This document shows, piece by piece, positions 1-7,364 of a stretch of DNA of 64,000 bases. Origin of the DNA: an uncultured Selenomonas sp. (lineage in GTDB: Bacteria > Bacillota > Negativicutes > Selenomonadales > Selenomonadaceae); NCBI GenBank assembly GCA_905372355.1, contig CAJPOT010000007.1, positions 1-64,000 of the forward strand, given 5' to 3'. A program made the position numbers and the translations under genes. Under the pieces are notes generated by a model. It saw only the letters and a list, made by a program, of their open reading frames with translations. It did no database searches and had not been told where the DNA came from. The first letter of the stretch is position 1; each line of letters begins with the position of its first letter.

Positions 1-57
1 TAGATACAGCGCATCTGTGCAAATCTGGGCGACCTCATTTTATCAGCGCTTCCCTTG
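1..57 (-). repeat. Family B interspersed repeat, partial copy at window edge
   Basis: Reverse complement of this stretch matches the left end of the repeats at 54812 and 59416: terminal repeat AGGGAAGCGCTGATAAA, then the segment containing GCACAGATGCGCTGT. It is cut by the window edge. It lies about 35 bp beyond the stop codon of ccmB, and like the 59.4-kb copy it sits just 3' of a gene. Confidence 0.8.
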
Positions 58-91
58 AAAGAATCGGCGAGCATCCTTTCTCGCCGCCGTT

Positions 92-772
92 TCAGATTTC
101 CTGCCATACGAAGTCGAAGAGCCACGAGGCGCCGAGCGTCAGAATCATGTCGTAGAGCGCCATTGCGCCGAGCAGGGAAGAGGACGGCAGGAGGGAGCTG
201 AAAAGCTCGCCCGTGAGATTGAGCGCGGGCAAAAACACGGGCAAAACGACAGGCAGCAGCAGCACCGAAAACAGTCCGCTCTTCGCGCCCGCGCCGACTG
301 TCAGCGCCGAGACGATGACGCCCGCCGCCGCCAAGCCCCAAACGCCCAAAAATACGACGAGGAGAAAAACCAGGGCGGCAAAGAAGTCCGCCAGCGAAAA
401 GCCGAGAAAGACTTGGAAGAGCGCCAAGTCAAAGACGGCGAGCGCCGTGAGCATGAAGAGCGTGTAGCAGAATTTGCCGACGAACACCGCCTGCGCTCCG
501 GCATAGATGCGCAGGGCGAGCAGCGTGCCGCTCGCCGCCTCCTCGTAGAACGCCCGGCCGACGCCCGCCTCCGCCGAGAAAAACAGCACGACCCACAAGA
601 GTCCCGCCGCTACCTGCGGCTCAGGCGGCGCACAACGAAGCGCAAAGGAAAGCGCCGCGATCGCCGTCAACGAAAACATGAACATCGCCGCCCAGGAGGA
701 GCGGCTGCGCATGGCACAGGCGACCTCCCTACGAAAGATGAGCCGCGCCCCCTGCAATGCAGATCCTTGCAT
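92..772 (-). CDS. ccmB: Haem exporter permease CcmB (cytochrome c maturation)
   Basis: 226-residue polytopic membrane protein matching the CcmB family, the membrane subunit of the CcmAB ABC transporter used in system I cytochrome c maturation. The sequence is strongly hydrophobic with about six membrane spans: after an N-terminal segment with the motif FRREV come helices at roughly 25-45, 48-68, 90-120, 125-155, 160-180 and 195-220. The start chosen (ATG at 772) gives MQGSALQGARLIFRRE, the expected CcmB beginning, and overlaps the 3' end of ccmA by 44 bases, so the two are probably translationally coupled. Upstream in-frame starts would extend into unrelated sequence. No ccmC follows within the window; instead a family B repeat lies beyond the stop. 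Confidence 0.88.
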   Translation of the reverse strand: MQGSALQGARLIFRREVACAMRSRSSWAAMFMFSLTAIAALSFALRCAPPEPQVAAGLLWVVLFFSAEAGVGRAFYEEAASGTLLALRIYAGAQAVFVGKFCYTLFMLTALAVFDLALFQVFLGFSLADFFAALVFLLVVFLGVWGLAAAGVIVSALTVGAGAKSGLFSVLLLPVVLPVFLPALNLTGELFSSLLPSSSLLGAMALYDMILTLGASWLFDFVWQEI

Positions 773-1403
773 CGGCAGCCACCTCCTCTTTTTGCTCGTT
801 CGTCGCCCAGAGCACGAGCCGGCCTTCTGCCGCCGCTTCGCGTGCGAGCGAGGCGAGGAGCGTGCGCCCTTCCTCATCGAGGTTCGCGCCAGGCTCGTCG
901 AGCAGCCAGAAGGGCGCATCCGCGCCGAGCAGCACGGCGAGCTTCAGACGCTGGCGCATGCCCGTCGAGAAGCTTGCCGTCTGCATCCGCCAGGCCTCTG
1001 CCCCCTTGAGTCCCACGCGCGCGAGGAGCGTCCGCCGCGCCGCATCGGAAAGCGCAATGCCGCGCAGTCCGAGGAAGAAGTCGAGGTTCTCCGCCGCCGT
1101 CAGCAGCGGGTAGAGCGAAAGCTCGGGCGAGAGATAGGCGAGATTCGCCTGCCACGCCGCTCCCTCGGCCTCTCCCGCCGCCGTCCGCAGCGCGACGCGC
1201 CCTTTTGTCGGACGCAGAAGCCCCGCCGCCAGGCGCAGGAGCGTGGACTTGCCGCTGCCGTTCGCCCCGCGCACGCTGGCGACGGTACCGCCCGCAAGCT
1301 GGAAGGAAAGCCCCCGAAGCACGCTGCGCCCCGCGAAGGATATGCCCGCATCCTCGAAGGAAAGCGTCAAGGAATTTTCCAACGGCAGCACTCTCCTTCG
1401 CAC
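729..1403 (-). CDS. ccmA: Haem exporter ATP-binding protein CcmA
   Basis: ABC-transporter ATPase of about 220 residues, the partner of the CcmB permease that overlaps its end. Visible motifs are Walker A (GANGSGKST), a Q-loop region, the signature region FSTGMRQR and Walker B followed by the catalytic glutamate (FWLLDEPG). Length and gene order fit CcmA, and the overlap with ccmB supports one complex. The start is uncertain: an in-frame GTG lies at 1403, but an AAGGAG sequence falls inside the first codons, so initiation at a TTG seven codons later (about 1382) is equally likely. The rest of the cytochrome c maturation set is not in view. Confidence 0.88.
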   Translation of the reverse strand: MRRRVLPLENSLTLSFEDAGISFAGRSVLRGLSFQLAGGTVASVRGANGSGKSTLLRLAAGLLRPTKGRVALRTAAGEAEGAAWQANLAYLSPELSLYPLLTAAENLDFFLGLRGIALSDAARRTLLARVGLKGAEAWRMQTASFSTGMRQRLKLAVLLGADAPFWLLDEPGANLDEEGRTLLASLAREAAAEGRLVLWATNEQKEEVAADARICIAGGAAHLS

Positions 1404-1514
1404 TTCGTCACAACAAGAAATGTTATCACTTTAATTTATCTTATGATATGAATATATTATATCATAATTTTTTCCATACGCTAGCGATTTTTTTATGATT
1501 CTCTATGATTTTGT

Positions 1515-1583
1515 ATCAAAAAACCGCACTCTTGAAACAAATGCATCGCCGAAGCTTATGCAAACCATTTCAAGAATGCGGTA
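1515..1583 (-). terminator. Rho-independent terminator of the relB-yoeB operon
   Basis: On the minus strand a long imperfect hairpin (arms ACCGCATTCTTGAAA and TTTCAAGAGTGCGGT, one mismatch) is followed by six T. It lies just past the displaced 3' end of yoeB, so it is probably the original terminator of that operon. Confidence 0.7.
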
Positions 1584-1586
1584 TTG

Positions 1587-1610
1587 TCAATCGTAGTGAC
1601 CTTTACAGGA
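1587..1610 (-). pseudogene. Displaced last codons of the YoeB toxin gene
   Basis: Read on the minus strand these 24 bases encode SCKGHYD and a stop, the typical C-terminal end of YoeB/Txe toxins with the catalytic histidine-tyrosine. They lie directly beyond the family A repeat that ends the main yoeB reading frame. Removing the repeat would join ...DSLEI to SCKGHYD within one codon. Confidence 0.75.
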
Positions 1611-1787
1611 CAAACTTTCAGGACATATGTTCAGCCGTGAAGCAGAGCGGCAGGACTTGCTTCCACCGCCGCTTCTGACGACGGCGTCATCAAGGAATCG
1701 CGCTGTACATATGTCCTCACGCCTTACAGAAACCTAGCCAATCGGTCTGCGCCTTCGGCTTGACCTCTTGGGGTTTCATGGTAAAAT
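1611..1787 (-). repeat. Family A mosaic repeat, copy 1 (hairpin unit plus 100-bp palindromic spacer)
   Basis: On the minus strand the element begins with the hairpin unit (TACCATGAAACCCCAAGAGG...), followed by the spacer whose ends are GGACATATGTACAGCG and CGGCTGAACATATGTCC. Close relatives are at 39344 and 57974. The outer stem here is GAAACC/GGTTTC and the inner stem GGTC/GACC, against GAAAGC/GCTTTC and AGTC/GACT at 57974. The element lies inside yoeB. Confidence 0.85.
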
Positions 1788-2015
1788 CTCCAACGAATCT
1801 CGCGACACCCGATAAAGCAGACGGTTCTTCTCGTCAATTCTCCGACTCCAAAAGCCGCTCAACTCTCCTCTGAGCGGCTCAGGCTTGCCGATTCCCTCGA
1901 ACGGGTGACGTTCGACATCCTTAAGCAGCAGGTTGATCCGTTTCAAGGTTTTCTTGTCCTGCATCTGCCAAGCAATGTACTCTTCCCACGCATCGTCCGA
2001 CCAGACCTTATTCAT
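1776..2015 (-). pseudogene. yoeB: YoeB-type toxin (RelE superfamily), 3' end replaced by a repeat
   Basis: The frame encodes 79 residues of a YoeB/Txe mRNA interferase: N-terminal VWSDDAWEEYIAWQ, the conserved KPEPL segment and SGFWSRRI, which carries the catalytic arginine. Family members end with a ...CKGHY or CRYHY tail that supplies the catalytic histidine. Here the frame runs instead into the family A repeat, giving ...DSLEILP and a stop; the missing tail codons are found on the far side of the repeat at 1587-1610. The ATG at 2015 overlaps the antitoxin stop codon, as usual for relB-yoeB. The truncated product should lack RNase activity, leaving the antitoxin without an active partner. 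Family identity is clear; loss of activity is inferred. Confidence 0.82.
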
Positions 2016-2283
2016 CGTCTGCAACCTCGATCAAATCGTGCTGCACGCCTTTTCCAGCATCAAGCTGCGCAATGCCGCGACGCAAACGCGCCAGGCTCTT
2101 CTCCGAATAGAGCGAATCCGTCAGAGGAGCGGCTCTCAGTTCGAACGGAATCCTGCGCTCCCGCGCGACGCGCCGCGCAAAGATCAAGATAGCGGAAGGC
2201 GCAGAAAGTCCGATATCCGCACACACTTCTTCAAAATTCGATTTCAAATCATCGTCCATGGATACAACAATATCCTGTGCCAT
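2008..2283 (-). CDS. RelB/DinJ-family antitoxin of the yoeB locus
   Basis: 91-residue antitoxin. The N-terminus MAQDIVVSMDDDLKSNFEEVCADIGLS matches the ribbon-helix-helix DNA-binding domain of RelB/DinJ antitoxins; the C-terminal half is charged and would wrap the toxin. The ATG at 2283 has a GGAGG eight bases upstream, whereas the longer frame has no ribosome binding site. It overlaps the yoeB start (ATGAATAA). Such antitoxins repress their own promoter, and a good promoter lies directly upstream. Since the toxin gene is interrupted, this protein may persist only as a repressor. Confidence 0.85.
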   Translation of the reverse strand: MAQDIVVSMDDDLKSNFEEVCADIGLSAPSAILIFARRVARERRIPFELRAAPLTDSLYSEKSLARLRRGIAQLDAGKGVQHDLIEVADDE

Positions 2284-2314
2284 TCGACGCACCTCCATAA
2301 GCTTTATTTCTTTC

Positions 2315-2343
2315 ATTATATACCATTGCCAATGAATCCTCAA
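2315..2343 (-). promoter_or_regulatory. Promoter of the relB-yoeB operon
   Basis: On the minus strand TTGAGG and TATAAT are separated by 17 bases, about 30 bases before the antitoxin start codon. Confidence 0.6.
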
Positions 2344-2376
2344 ACGAAATTCCTCGCGAATTCTGCGGCTGAGAAC

Positions 2377-2405
2377 TGGACGCAGATGCGTTTCACGCTT
2401 ATAAT
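2377..2405 (+). promoter_or_regulatory. Candidate promoter of the MutS-like gene
   Basis: TGGACG and a perfect TATAAT with 17-base spacing, about 50 bases before the ATG at 2454. The -35 box is weak (4 of 6). Confidence 0.45.
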
Positions 2406-2453
2406 ATAGGGAAAGACGGATTACATATCGGTTAAAGACGAGGACGATGCTTT

Positions 2454-4229
2454 ATGAACAAAAATTTCTTCCAAGCGGCGCGAGAGACGGATCTCGCCGA
2501 GAAGCGGCGGCTGGATCGGCGCGGACAGCTGCTTTCCTGGCTGCGCCTCACGACGTTCTTCCTGTGCCTTCTCGCGCTCGCCGCCGCCTGGGACACGGGC
2601 GCACTTGAGATATATCTCGTCGCCGTCGCGCTCGCCTGCTGCTTCACCGCGCTCCTGCGCCGTCACGGCAGGCTCTTCGAGCAGCGCCTGCTCTTGGAGA
2701 GCCACATCGCCGCGCTTTCAAACTTCCTCGCACGATTTTCGGGAGAGTGGCACAACTTTCCTGTGACGGGCGCGGAATATCTGAGGGACGAATTGCCGCA
2801 GGCGCAGGATCTGAGCCTCTTCGGCGCTGATTCCATCTACCAGTACCTTTGCGCCGCACGCACGAAGGCGGGGCGCGACCGCCTCGCCGACGCGCTCTCC
2901 CCCTTCCCTGCCGATCTCACGCTTGCGAGGAAGAGGCAGAAAGCCGTCGAGGAACTGATCGCCCGCCCCAGGCTCGTCCTCGACCTCACGGCAGCAGCCG
3001 CCCTTCTGCCCGACGGGCACGATACGAAGCCGCTCCTCGCAGCGCTGCAAAGAAATACAGAGAAGCCCTACGCGGGCACGGCCTTCATCGCGTGGGTTCT
3101 TCCCGCCGCCCTCGCGCTCGCCGTCGTCGGCGCATCGCTTTCCCTCATCGGCTGGACGATGCCCGCCATGCTCGTGCTGCTGCAGTTCCTCATCGCCTTC
3201 GCGCTCGGCAGGCGCACGGCAGCCGCGCAGAAGCCGCTCGCCGCCATGCACCGCGAATTGCGCCTCTACGAGCGTCTCTTTTCGCGCCTCGAAGATGCGA
3301 CATTCCAAAGCCCGCACCTTATCGCACTGCAGGCGCAGCTCAAGGCGGGCGGCGCCGCGCGCTCCCTGCGCCGCCTCGCCGCCCTCGCCGATCATGCGCA
3401 CACGCGTCACAACCTCATCTTCCTGCTGCTCGCCAACGCCTTCTTCCTCAGCGACCTGCACTTCGCGCACCGCATCGCACACTGGCAGGAAAAGGCCGCC
3501 GCGCACCTCGGCGACTGGCTCGCCGTCTGGGCGGAGACCGAAGTGCTCCTCTCCCTCTCGACCGTGGGACTCGTGCGCGAAGTGTACACGTTCCCCGAAC
3601 TCCTCGAAGACGCTTCGCCGCGCCTCGAAGCCAAGAACTTGACCCATCTCCTGATTCCCGAGGAAAAGGCTGTGCCGAACGACATCGACGCGACGGCAGG
3701 CACGCGCATCATCACGGGATCGAACATGTCGGGCAAGACGACGTACCTCAGAACCGTCGCAAGCGCCTGCGTCCTCGCCTATGCGGGCGCCCCCGTGCCG
3801 GGCGAACGCCTTTGCCTCTCGCCGCTTCACATCTTCACCTCGATCCGCGTGACGGACGACGCGGCGCACGGCCTTTCCACCTTCTATGCCGAAATTCTGC
3901 GCATCAAGAGCATGATGGCGTTCAAGGAAAAGAACCTGCCCATGCTCATCGTCATCGACGAAATCTTCAAGGGCACGAATAGCGCCGACCGCCTCATCGG
4001 TGCAAGAGAAGCCATTTCGCGCCTCACAGGCGCGGACTTCATCACCCTCGTCTCCACGCACGACTTCGAGCTTTGCGAAATAGAGAACGACGCCGCTCCC
4101 GTAACGAACTGGCACTTTGAAGAAAGCTACGAGGACGACAAGCTTCTCTTCGACTACAAGATCAAAGAAGGACGCTGCACGACGCGCAACGCTCAGTATC
4201 TGCTGAAGATGGCGGGCATCATGGAGTGA
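2454..4229 (+). CDS. Membrane-anchored MutS-like ATPase (MutS domain V protein)
   Basis: 591-residue protein with a C-terminal MutS-type ATPase. Walker A is GSNMSGKTT at residues 422-430, Walker B with the acidic pair is VIDE ending at 503, followed by KGTNS, and the STHD motif lies near 543. The N-terminal part has no mismatch-recognition domain. It has hydrophobic segments at about 29-62 and 204-245, which should anchor the protein in the membrane, with a helical region between resembling the MutS core/lever. This matches a poorly characterised MutS-related family annotated as DNA mismatch repair ATPase but unlikely to do classical mismatch repair. A GAGGA sequence nine bases upstream supports the start. 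The next gene follows after 123 bases and may be cotranscribed. Confidence 0.8.
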   Translation: MNKNFFQAARETDLAEKRRLDRRGQLLSWLRLTTFFLCLLALAAAWDTGALEIYLVAVALACCFTALLRRHGRLFEQRLLLESHIAALSNFLARFSGEWHNFPVTGAEYLRDELPQAQDLSLFGADSIYQYLCAARTKAGRDRLADALSPFPADLTLARKRQKAVEELIARPRLVLDLTAAAALLPDGHDTKPLLAALQRNTEKPYAGTAFIAWVLPAALALAVVGASLSLIGWTMPAMLVLLQFLIAFALGRRTAAAQKPLAAMHRELRLYERLFSRLEDATFQSPHLIALQAQLKAGGAARSLRRLAALADHAHTRHNLIFLLLANAFFLSDLHFAHRIAHWQEKAAAHLGDWLAVWAETEVLLSLSTVGLVREVYTFPELLEDASPRLEAKNLTHLLIPEEKAVPNDIDATAGTRIITGSNMSGKTTYLRTVASACVLAYAGAPVPGERLCLSPLHIFTSIRVTDDAAHGLSTFYAEILRIKSMMAFKEKNLPMLIVIDEIFKGTNSADRLIGAREAISRLTGADFITLVSTHDFELCEIENDAAPVTNWHFEESYEDDKLLFDYKIKEGRCTTRNAQYLLKMAGIME

Positions 4230-4352
4230 TGCGGGGAAAGCCTTGCCAGCCGCGATTTTGTCTGCTATGCTTATAGCCTGCACGCACACGCCCCGCTTTG
4301 CGGACGCTCGTGCACGGCCTTATCTTCACTCTGCTTGTTGGGAGGAATCATC

Positions 4353-6350
4353 ATGGAAATCCTGCGCTCAGTCTGTCCCTACGACTGTCCCGATTGCTGC
4401 GGCCTTCTCGTCGAGGTCGAGGGTGGGCTGGCACGAAAGGTCAAAGGCGATCCCGCACACAGCTTCACGCGCGGCACGCTCTGTCCGAAAATGGCGCATT
4501 ACGAGCGCACCGTCCATTCGCCGCGCCGTCTCCTCACGCCGCTCAAGCGCACGGGAAAGAAGGGCGCGGGCGAGTTCCGCCCGATTTCCTGGCGAGATGC
4601 GGTGCAGGAAATCGCCGCACGCTGGCAGGAAATCATCGCGCAGTACGGCGCGGAGGCCATACAGCCCTACTCCTACGCAGGAACGATGGGACTCTTGCAG
4701 CACGACGCCTATCACGCGCTCTTCCGCGCACTCGGAGCGGCAGAACTTGACCGCACGATCTGCTCCCCCGCAAAGCGTTATGGCTGGAACTCCGTCATGG
4801 GAGCGACCCTCGCCATCCGCCCGCAGGAAGCACAGCAAAGCGATCTCATCATCCTCTGGAGTCTCTCCATGCTCGCGACGGACATCCACTTCGCGCACGA
4901 TGTGCAGGTGGCAAAAAAGCGCGGCGCCAGAATCTGGTGCGTCGATACATACGAGACGGCAACGGCGCGTCAGGCCGACCGCGCCTTCTTCGTGCGCCCC
5001 GGCACGGACGGCGCACTCGCGCTCGCACTGCTCCATGTGCTGGAAAAAGAGGGCCTCACGGACGAGACTTTCCTCGCCGCACATGTCCAAGGCTGGCAAG
5101 AACTGAAAAAAGATGTCCTGCCGCATCATACACCGGAAAGCGCCGCTGCCGTCACGGGACTTTCTCCCGAGGCCATACGAGAACTCGCCCTCGCCTACGG
5201 CAAGGCGCGCGCGCCCTTCATCCGTCTTGGCAGCGGCTTCTCGCGCTATACGAACGGCGCGATGACGACGCGCCTCCTGCTCGCTCTGCCCGCCGCCGTC
5301 GGCGCATGGAAGAAGCCGGGCGGCGGCCTCCTCTCCTCCGTGCCGGGCAGCCGAGCCTTCAGCAAGGACATCGTGCAGCGCCCCGACCTGCGGAAAAACG
5401 TGCGCCTCGTCAACATGTGCGAAATCGGCAACGCCTTGACCTCCGCCTCCGAGCCGCCCATCAAGAGCCTTTTCGTCTACTCCTCGAATCCTGCCTGCAC
5501 CGCGCCTGACCAGAAGAAAGTGACCGAGGGACTTCTGCGCGATGACCTCTTCACCGTCGTGCACGAGCGCTTCCTGACCGACACGGCGCTCTACGCCGAC
5601 ATCGTGCTGCCGGCGACGACCTCGCTCGAGCACAGCGACATCTATGCAGCCTATGGACACTACACAATCCAGCGCGGCGAAGCCGTTATTCCGCCCGTCG
5701 GCGAGTCGAAGCCGAACTGGGCAGTCGCCTGCCTGCTGGCCGATGCCTTAGGGCTTGACGACCCGTTCTTCAAAAAAAGCGAGGATGAACTCATCGACGA
5801 GCTGATCGCCTCGACCGACGCCTGGCCGCTTCCCGTAGACAAGGCAGCACTCGCCACAGGACTGCCCGTCGACCTTCCTCTGCCCGAGAATTACAAGCTC
5901 GACTTCAAAACGCCCTCGGGCAAGATCGAACTGCTGAATCCGAAGGAAGAGCCGCCCCTGCCCGACTACTTCCCCGCCCACGGCGACGACGAACCGTTCC
6001 AATTCATCAGCGCTCCCGATCCACGCATCCTCGACTCCTCCTTCAACGAGCGCGAAGAACTCTCGCGCGGCAAGGTCATGGAACTGCTGATGCATCCCGA
6101 CGATGCAGAAAAGCTCGAGCTTGCGGACGGCGATCCCGTCGTATGCAGCAACGAGCGCGGCGCGGCCGGCTTCACACTCGCCCTGAGCCGCCGCGTCCGC
6201 CCCGGCACGCTCGTCAGCGAAGGCGTCTGGTGGCGTGCCTACTGCAAGGGAAGGCGCGGCCTCAACATGCTGACCAGCCAGCGCCTGACCGACAAGGGCG
6301 GCGGCAGCACCTTCTACGACGTAAACGTCCGCATCGAGCGGGAGTCGTAA
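4353..6350 (+). CDS. Molybdopterin-dependent oxidoreductase (DMSO reductase superfamily)
   Basis: 665-residue enzyme of the molybdopterin (bis-MGD) oxidoreductase superfamily. The N-terminus carries an iron-sulfur motif C8-x3-C12-x3-C16-x27-C44. Next come the molybdopterin domains (SYAGTMGLLQHDAYH, GSGFSRYTNG, IVLPATTSLEHSD), and a C-terminal dinucleotide-binding domain begins near 520 (ADGDPVVCSNERGAAG, then WWRAYCKGRRGLNMLTSQ). No Tat signal is visible, so it is probably cytoplasmic. The start at 4353 is preceded by GGAGGA with six-base spacing. No dedicated membrane or electron-transfer subunit is adjacent, so substrate cannot be assigned; YoaE-like uncharacterised oxidoreductases are the closest type I recognise. 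A strong hairpin terminator follows. Confidence 0.85.
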   Translation: MEILRSVCPYDCPDCCGLLVEVEGGLARKVKGDPAHSFTRGTLCPKMAHYERTVHSPRRLLTPLKRTGKKGAGEFRPISWRDAVQEIAARWQEIIAQYGAEAIQPYSYAGTMGLLQHDAYHALFRALGAAELDRTICSPAKRYGWNSVMGATLAIRPQEAQQSDLIILWSLSMLATDIHFAHDVQVAKKRGARIWCVDTYETATARQADRAFFVRPGTDGALALALLHVLEKEGLTDETFLAAHVQGWQELKKDVLPHHTPESAAAVTGLSPEAIRELALAYGKARAPFIRLGSGFSRYTNGAMTTRLLLALPAAVGAWKKPGGGLLSSVPGSRAFSKDIVQRPDLRKNVRLVNMCEIGNALTSASEPPIKSLFVYSSNPACTAPDQKKVTEGLLRDDLFTVVHERFLTDTALYADIVLPATTSLEHSDIYAAYGHYTIQRGEAVIPPVGESKPNWAVACLLADALGLDDPFFKKSEDELIDELIASTDAWPLPVDKAALATGLPVDLPLPENYKLDFKTPSGKIELLNPKEEPPLPDYFPAHGDDEPFQFISAPDPRILDSSFNEREELSRGKVMELLMHPDDAEKLELADGDPVVCSNERGAAGFTLALSRRVRPGTLVSEGVWWRAYCKGRRGLNMLTSQRLTDKGGGSTFYDVNVRIERES

Positions 6351-6401
6351 GTCCACGACTCCCTGCCCTGCAGAAACTTCACGAACTGCGATGACATTCC
6401 C

Positions 6402-6425
6402 GCCGCCTTCATGGGCGGCTTTTTA
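6402..6425 (+). terminator. Rho-independent terminator after the molybdopterin oxidoreductase
   Basis: GCCGCC-TTCAT-GGGCGGC hairpin followed by five T. Nearly the same hairpin recurs at 7176. Confidence 0.85.
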
Positions 6426-6445
6426 TTGCCACACGACAGTTGTGC

Positions 6446-6474
6446 TTGTTTTTTGATTACTTTTATGTTATCAT
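6446..6474 (+). promoter_or_regulatory. Candidate promoter of the higBA-like operon
   Basis: TTGTTT and TATCAT with 17-base spacing in an AT-rich intergenic stretch, 31 bases before the toxin start. Confidence 0.4.
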
Positions 6475-6504
6475 TTTATTATCCAATCCGAAGGAGTCAT
6501 GCGA

Positions 6505-6861
6505 ATGAATCCGGTTTATGAAATCCTTATGACAGAAGAGGTCGATGACTATATCGCCTCATTGGACGAACACGCCATGACAAACAAAGAGGCAAAGCAG
6601 CAACTGAAACGCCTTTATTATCAGCTGGAATTATTGGAACAACTCGGAACCCGCGCACCAAAGAAAATCTGCCGTTATCTGCGGGATGATCTTTGGGAAC
6701 TGCGTCCAGGCGATGATCGAATCATTTTTTTCGTCTGGCAGAACGGCACGATCGTCTTGCTGCACACCTTCTCAAAAAAGTCACAGAAGACGCCTGTGCA
6801 GGAAATCCGTACAGCATTACGAAAAAAACAACAATGGGAAAAAGATTTTTCATCACGCTAA
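6505..6861 (+). CDS. HigB/RelE-type toxin (phage-derived Gp49-like family)
   Basis: 118-residue basic protein of the RelE/HigB superfamily, Gp49-like subgroup: VYEILMTEEVDDYIASL at the start, then a helical section, then LRDDLWELRPGDDRIIFFVWQNGTIVLLHTFSKKSQKTP. The ...LWELR...R..F...LLH.F.KK..KTP pattern is diagnostic of this family of ribosome-dependent mRNA interferases. ATG codons occur at 6499 and 6505; AAGGAG ends two bases before the first and eight before the second, so the second is preferred. A HTH antitoxin gene follows after 28 bases in the order toxin then antitoxin, the reverse of relBE and typical for higBA. Flanking terminators on both sides isolate the pair as a cassette. Confidence 0.85.
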   Translation: MNPVYEILMTEEVDDYIASLDEHAMTNKEAKQQLKRLYYQLELLEQLGTRAPKKICRYLRDDLWELRPGDDRIIFFVWQNGTIVLLHTFSKKSQKTPVQEIRTALRKKQQWEKDFSSR

Positions 6862-6889
6862 AAATCTACAGCTAAAAGGAGTCCTTATC

Positions 6890-7159
6890 ATGCGTAGTTG
6901 GCAAAGCAAAAAAAAGGAAATTCAATCCTTGACGGAAACTGAAAAAAGTGAACTGTCTCTTGCCGCAAGTCTGGTTGCGCAGATTATCGAAACTCGCGAG
7001 AAAAAGGGTTGGACGCAGAGAGATTTGGCACAAAGATCAGGCATTGCACAATCTTCCATTGCTCGTTTTGAAAGATGCGGTGCCATGCCGAGGCTCGATA
7101 CTTTTGCCAAAATTTCCAACTGCGTGGGACTTCGCCTCGCCTTAGTAGAAAATCCATAA
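6890..7159 (+). CDS. HigA-type helix-turn-helix antitoxin
   Basis: 89-residue protein with an HTH_3 (Xre) domain in its C-terminal two thirds: KKGWTQRDLAQRSGIAQSSIARFE, then MPRLDTFAKISNCVGLRLALV. It follows the HigB-type toxin and would neutralise it and repress the operon. An AAGGAG sits eight bases before the ATG at 6890. A longer frame running upstream through the toxin gene has no support. The second terminator, almost identical to the one before the operon, follows directly. Confidence 0.88.
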   Translation: MRSWQSKKKEIQSLTETEKSELSLAASLVAQIIETREKKGWTQRDLAQRSGIAQSSIARFERCGAMPRLDTFAKISNCVGLRLALVENP

Positions 7160-7175
7160 AGAGGCCTGTCCGTTC

Positions 7176-7198
7176 GCCGCCTTCACGGGCGGCTTTTT
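7176..7198 (+). terminator. Rho-independent terminator after higA
   Basis: GCCGCC-TTCAC-GGGCGGC hairpin followed by five T. Confidence 0.85.
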
Positions 7199-7209
7199 AC
7201 CGTTTTCTT

Positions 7210-7238
7210 TTGCAAAAAGAGTTCATGTGTTATATAAT
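7210..7238 (+). promoter_or_regulatory. Promoter of the RNase J gene
   Basis: TTGCAA and TATAAT with 17-base spacing, about 125 bases before the TTG start, leaving a leader that contains repeat relics. Confidence 0.65.
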
Positions 7239-7261
7239 ACTATGAGATGTGTATTGATCGG

Positions 7262-7337
7262 CTAAAACTTGCTGGACGTATGTTCAGCTATCACACAGGA
7301 CACGAAAGGAAGCACGTATATATTTAGCGCTTCCTAA
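7262..7337 (+). repeat. Relics of both repeat families in the RNase J leader
   Basis: Bases 7265-7289 match the end of the family A long spacer with few changes (AAACTTGCTGGACGTATG against AAACTTTCAGGACATATG). Bases 7321-7336 (TATTTAGCGCTTCCT) resemble the family B terminal repeat. Both are fragments; the second match is short and may be chance. Confidence 0.45.
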
Positions 7338-7364
7338 AACAAATTTTTCGGAGGTGTATATTTT

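Noticed and set aside
1611..1787. Family A units as integron attC sites
   Set aside because: They are imperfect hairpins near cassette-like genes, but no GTTRRRY/RYYYAAC core pair and no integrase are visible.
2718..4289. Long minus-strand frame (523 codons) opposite the MutS-like gene
   Set aside because: Composition is the complement of the real gene; no start site, motif or domain. G+C-rich codons keep the antisense frame open.
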